A stretch of DNA of 6,390 bases from an uncultured Phascolarctobacterium sp. (GTDB taxonomy: Bacteria > Bacillota > Negativicutes > Acidaminococcales > Acidaminococcaceae): NCBI GenBank assembly GCA_900552855.1, contig USBG01000096.1, positions 1-6,390 of the forward strand, in the 5' to 3' direction. Both the position numbers and the translations under genes were made by a program. Of this stretch, positions 5,830-6,390 are shown piece after piece (the first letter of the stretch is position 1; every line of letters starts with the position of its first letter). Below the pieces are notes generated by a model. That model was not told the origin of the DNA, did not search any database, and saw only the letters and a list, made by a program, of their open reading frames with translations.

Positions 5830-6390
5830 TGTTATATAGTTTTGCAATAGTTTGTATAGAGGACTTCAATTCACGGTTTATAGAGATGTTTGGTGACATA
5901 AATAATGAGGTATTGATGTCTGATATTTGCAGCATAATAACCGATGGAACTCATCAGTCGCCTCAATTTGTAGATAAAGGTATACCATTTTTATTTGTAT
6001 CTAATATCTCAAATAATGAAATATCGTATGTTTCAGATAAGTATATAAGTGAAGAAACATACAAAGAACTATACAGAAGAACTCCTATTGAAATAGGTGA
6101 TATTATCCTGTCTACAGTTGGTTCGTATGGGCATCCAGCAATAGTAAAACAAGATACAAAATTCTTGTTTCAGAGACATATTGCATACCTAAAGTTAAAA
6201 AAGAATCTAGTAAATAGCACCTACATACATTCTGCTATTTTGAGCAATCATGTAAAAATTCAAATAGAAAGAAAAGTAAAGGGAATTGCACAGAAAACTT
6301 TAAATTTGTCTGAAATAAAAAATATATCAATACCACTGCCTCCAATCGACCTACAAAACCAATTTGCCGACTTCGTCGAGCGGACAAACA
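5829..6390 (+). CDS. Type I restriction-modification specificity subunit (HsdS), single-TRD gene or cassette, cut by window edge
   Basis: An open frame of 187 codons is still open at the right edge. HsdS sets the DNA sequence recognised by a type I methyltransferase/restriction complex (HsdM, HsdR), neither of which is in the window. Residues 13-23 (FNSRFIEMFGD) match the conserved segment that in many Firmicute HsdS proteins ends the central helices and opens the second target-recognition domain. Residues about 24-165 form one TRD, with the typical Asp-Gly-Thr-His (39-42), PFLFVSNI and GDIILSTVGSYG stretches. Residues 168-187 (IPLPPIDLQNQFADFVERTN) begin the following conserved helix. The first 12 residues look like a poor remnant of the central helices, so this may be a silent donor cassette rather than an expressed gene. 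The start at 5829 is set by the TAATG overlap; ATGs at 5886 and 5916 are alternatives. The TRD is far more AT-rich than the end of the frame. Confidence 0.82.
   Translation, partial: MLYSFAIVCIEDFNSRFIEMFGDINNEVLMSDICSIITDGTHQSPQFVDKGIPFLFVSNISNNEISYVSDKYISEETYKELYRRTPIEIGDIILSTVGSYGHPAIVKQDTKFLFQRHIAYLKLKKNLVNSTYIHSAILSNHVKIQIERKVKGIAQKTLNLSEIKNISIPLPPIDLQNQFADFVERTN
6339..6390. repeat. Candidate recombination repeat at the conserved hsdS junction (partial)
   Basis: The last 52 bases are 50% G+C (26 of 52), against 28% in 6241-6300, and encode the conserved PPIDLQNQFADFVERTN stretch. In shuffling hsdS loci this conserved segment is the shared repeat at which the recombinase exchanges TRDs. 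A second copy would be outside the window, so the repeat itself is not seen. Confidence 0.4.

Overview
The window looks like a chromosomal stretch from a low-to-moderate G+C Firmicute. Strong AGGAGG-type ribosome sites, an ECF-type membrane protein, an RCK_C-bearing antiporter and a recombinase next to hsdS all fit. Negativicutes (Acidaminococcaceae such as Phascolarctobacterium) is my best guess, but no rRNA or marker gene confirms it. The left 4.6 kb reads as ordinary chromosome; the right 1.6 kb reads as the edge of an accessory restriction-modification island.

Layout: (1) 54-599, plus strand: a two-gene operon of unknown function, a 71-aa membrane protein and a 105-aa protein with a very acidic tail. 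(2) 624-677: a long hairpin that can terminate transcription from both sides between convergent units. (3) 2053-684, minus strand: a class IV (D-amino-acid aminotransferase-like) protein overlapping by one base (TAATG) a 164-aa polytopic membrane protein that resembles an ECF transporter S component. (4) 2054-2268: a divergent regulatory region with a 17-bp near-perfect inverted repeat, each arm containing TATAAT, and a terminator-like hairpin in the leader of the next gene. (5) 2269-4587, plus strand: a 772-aa CPA2-type cation:proton antiporter with extra membrane segments and two C-terminal RCK_C-like domains. (6) 4588-4833: two intrinsic terminators with a small structured segment between them. 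(7) 4834-6390, plus strand: a complete tyrosine recombinase whose stop overlaps (TAATG) the start of a single-TRD type I specificity subunit (hsdS-like) that runs off the right edge. This pairing is typical of phase-variable type I systems in which the recombinase shuffles target-recognition domains.

The most unusual item is the aminotransferase homologue. Compared from memory with Bacillus sp. YM-1 D-amino acid aminotransferase, it keeps the fold's landmarks but has Asn in place of the PLP-binding lysine. It has also lost the phosphate-binding arginine and the substrate-carboxylate Arg/His pair. It may be a pseudoenzyme, or a PLP-fold protein with another job, translated together with a membrane protein. 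The hsdS shuffling locus is a known type of system, but only its first part is visible.
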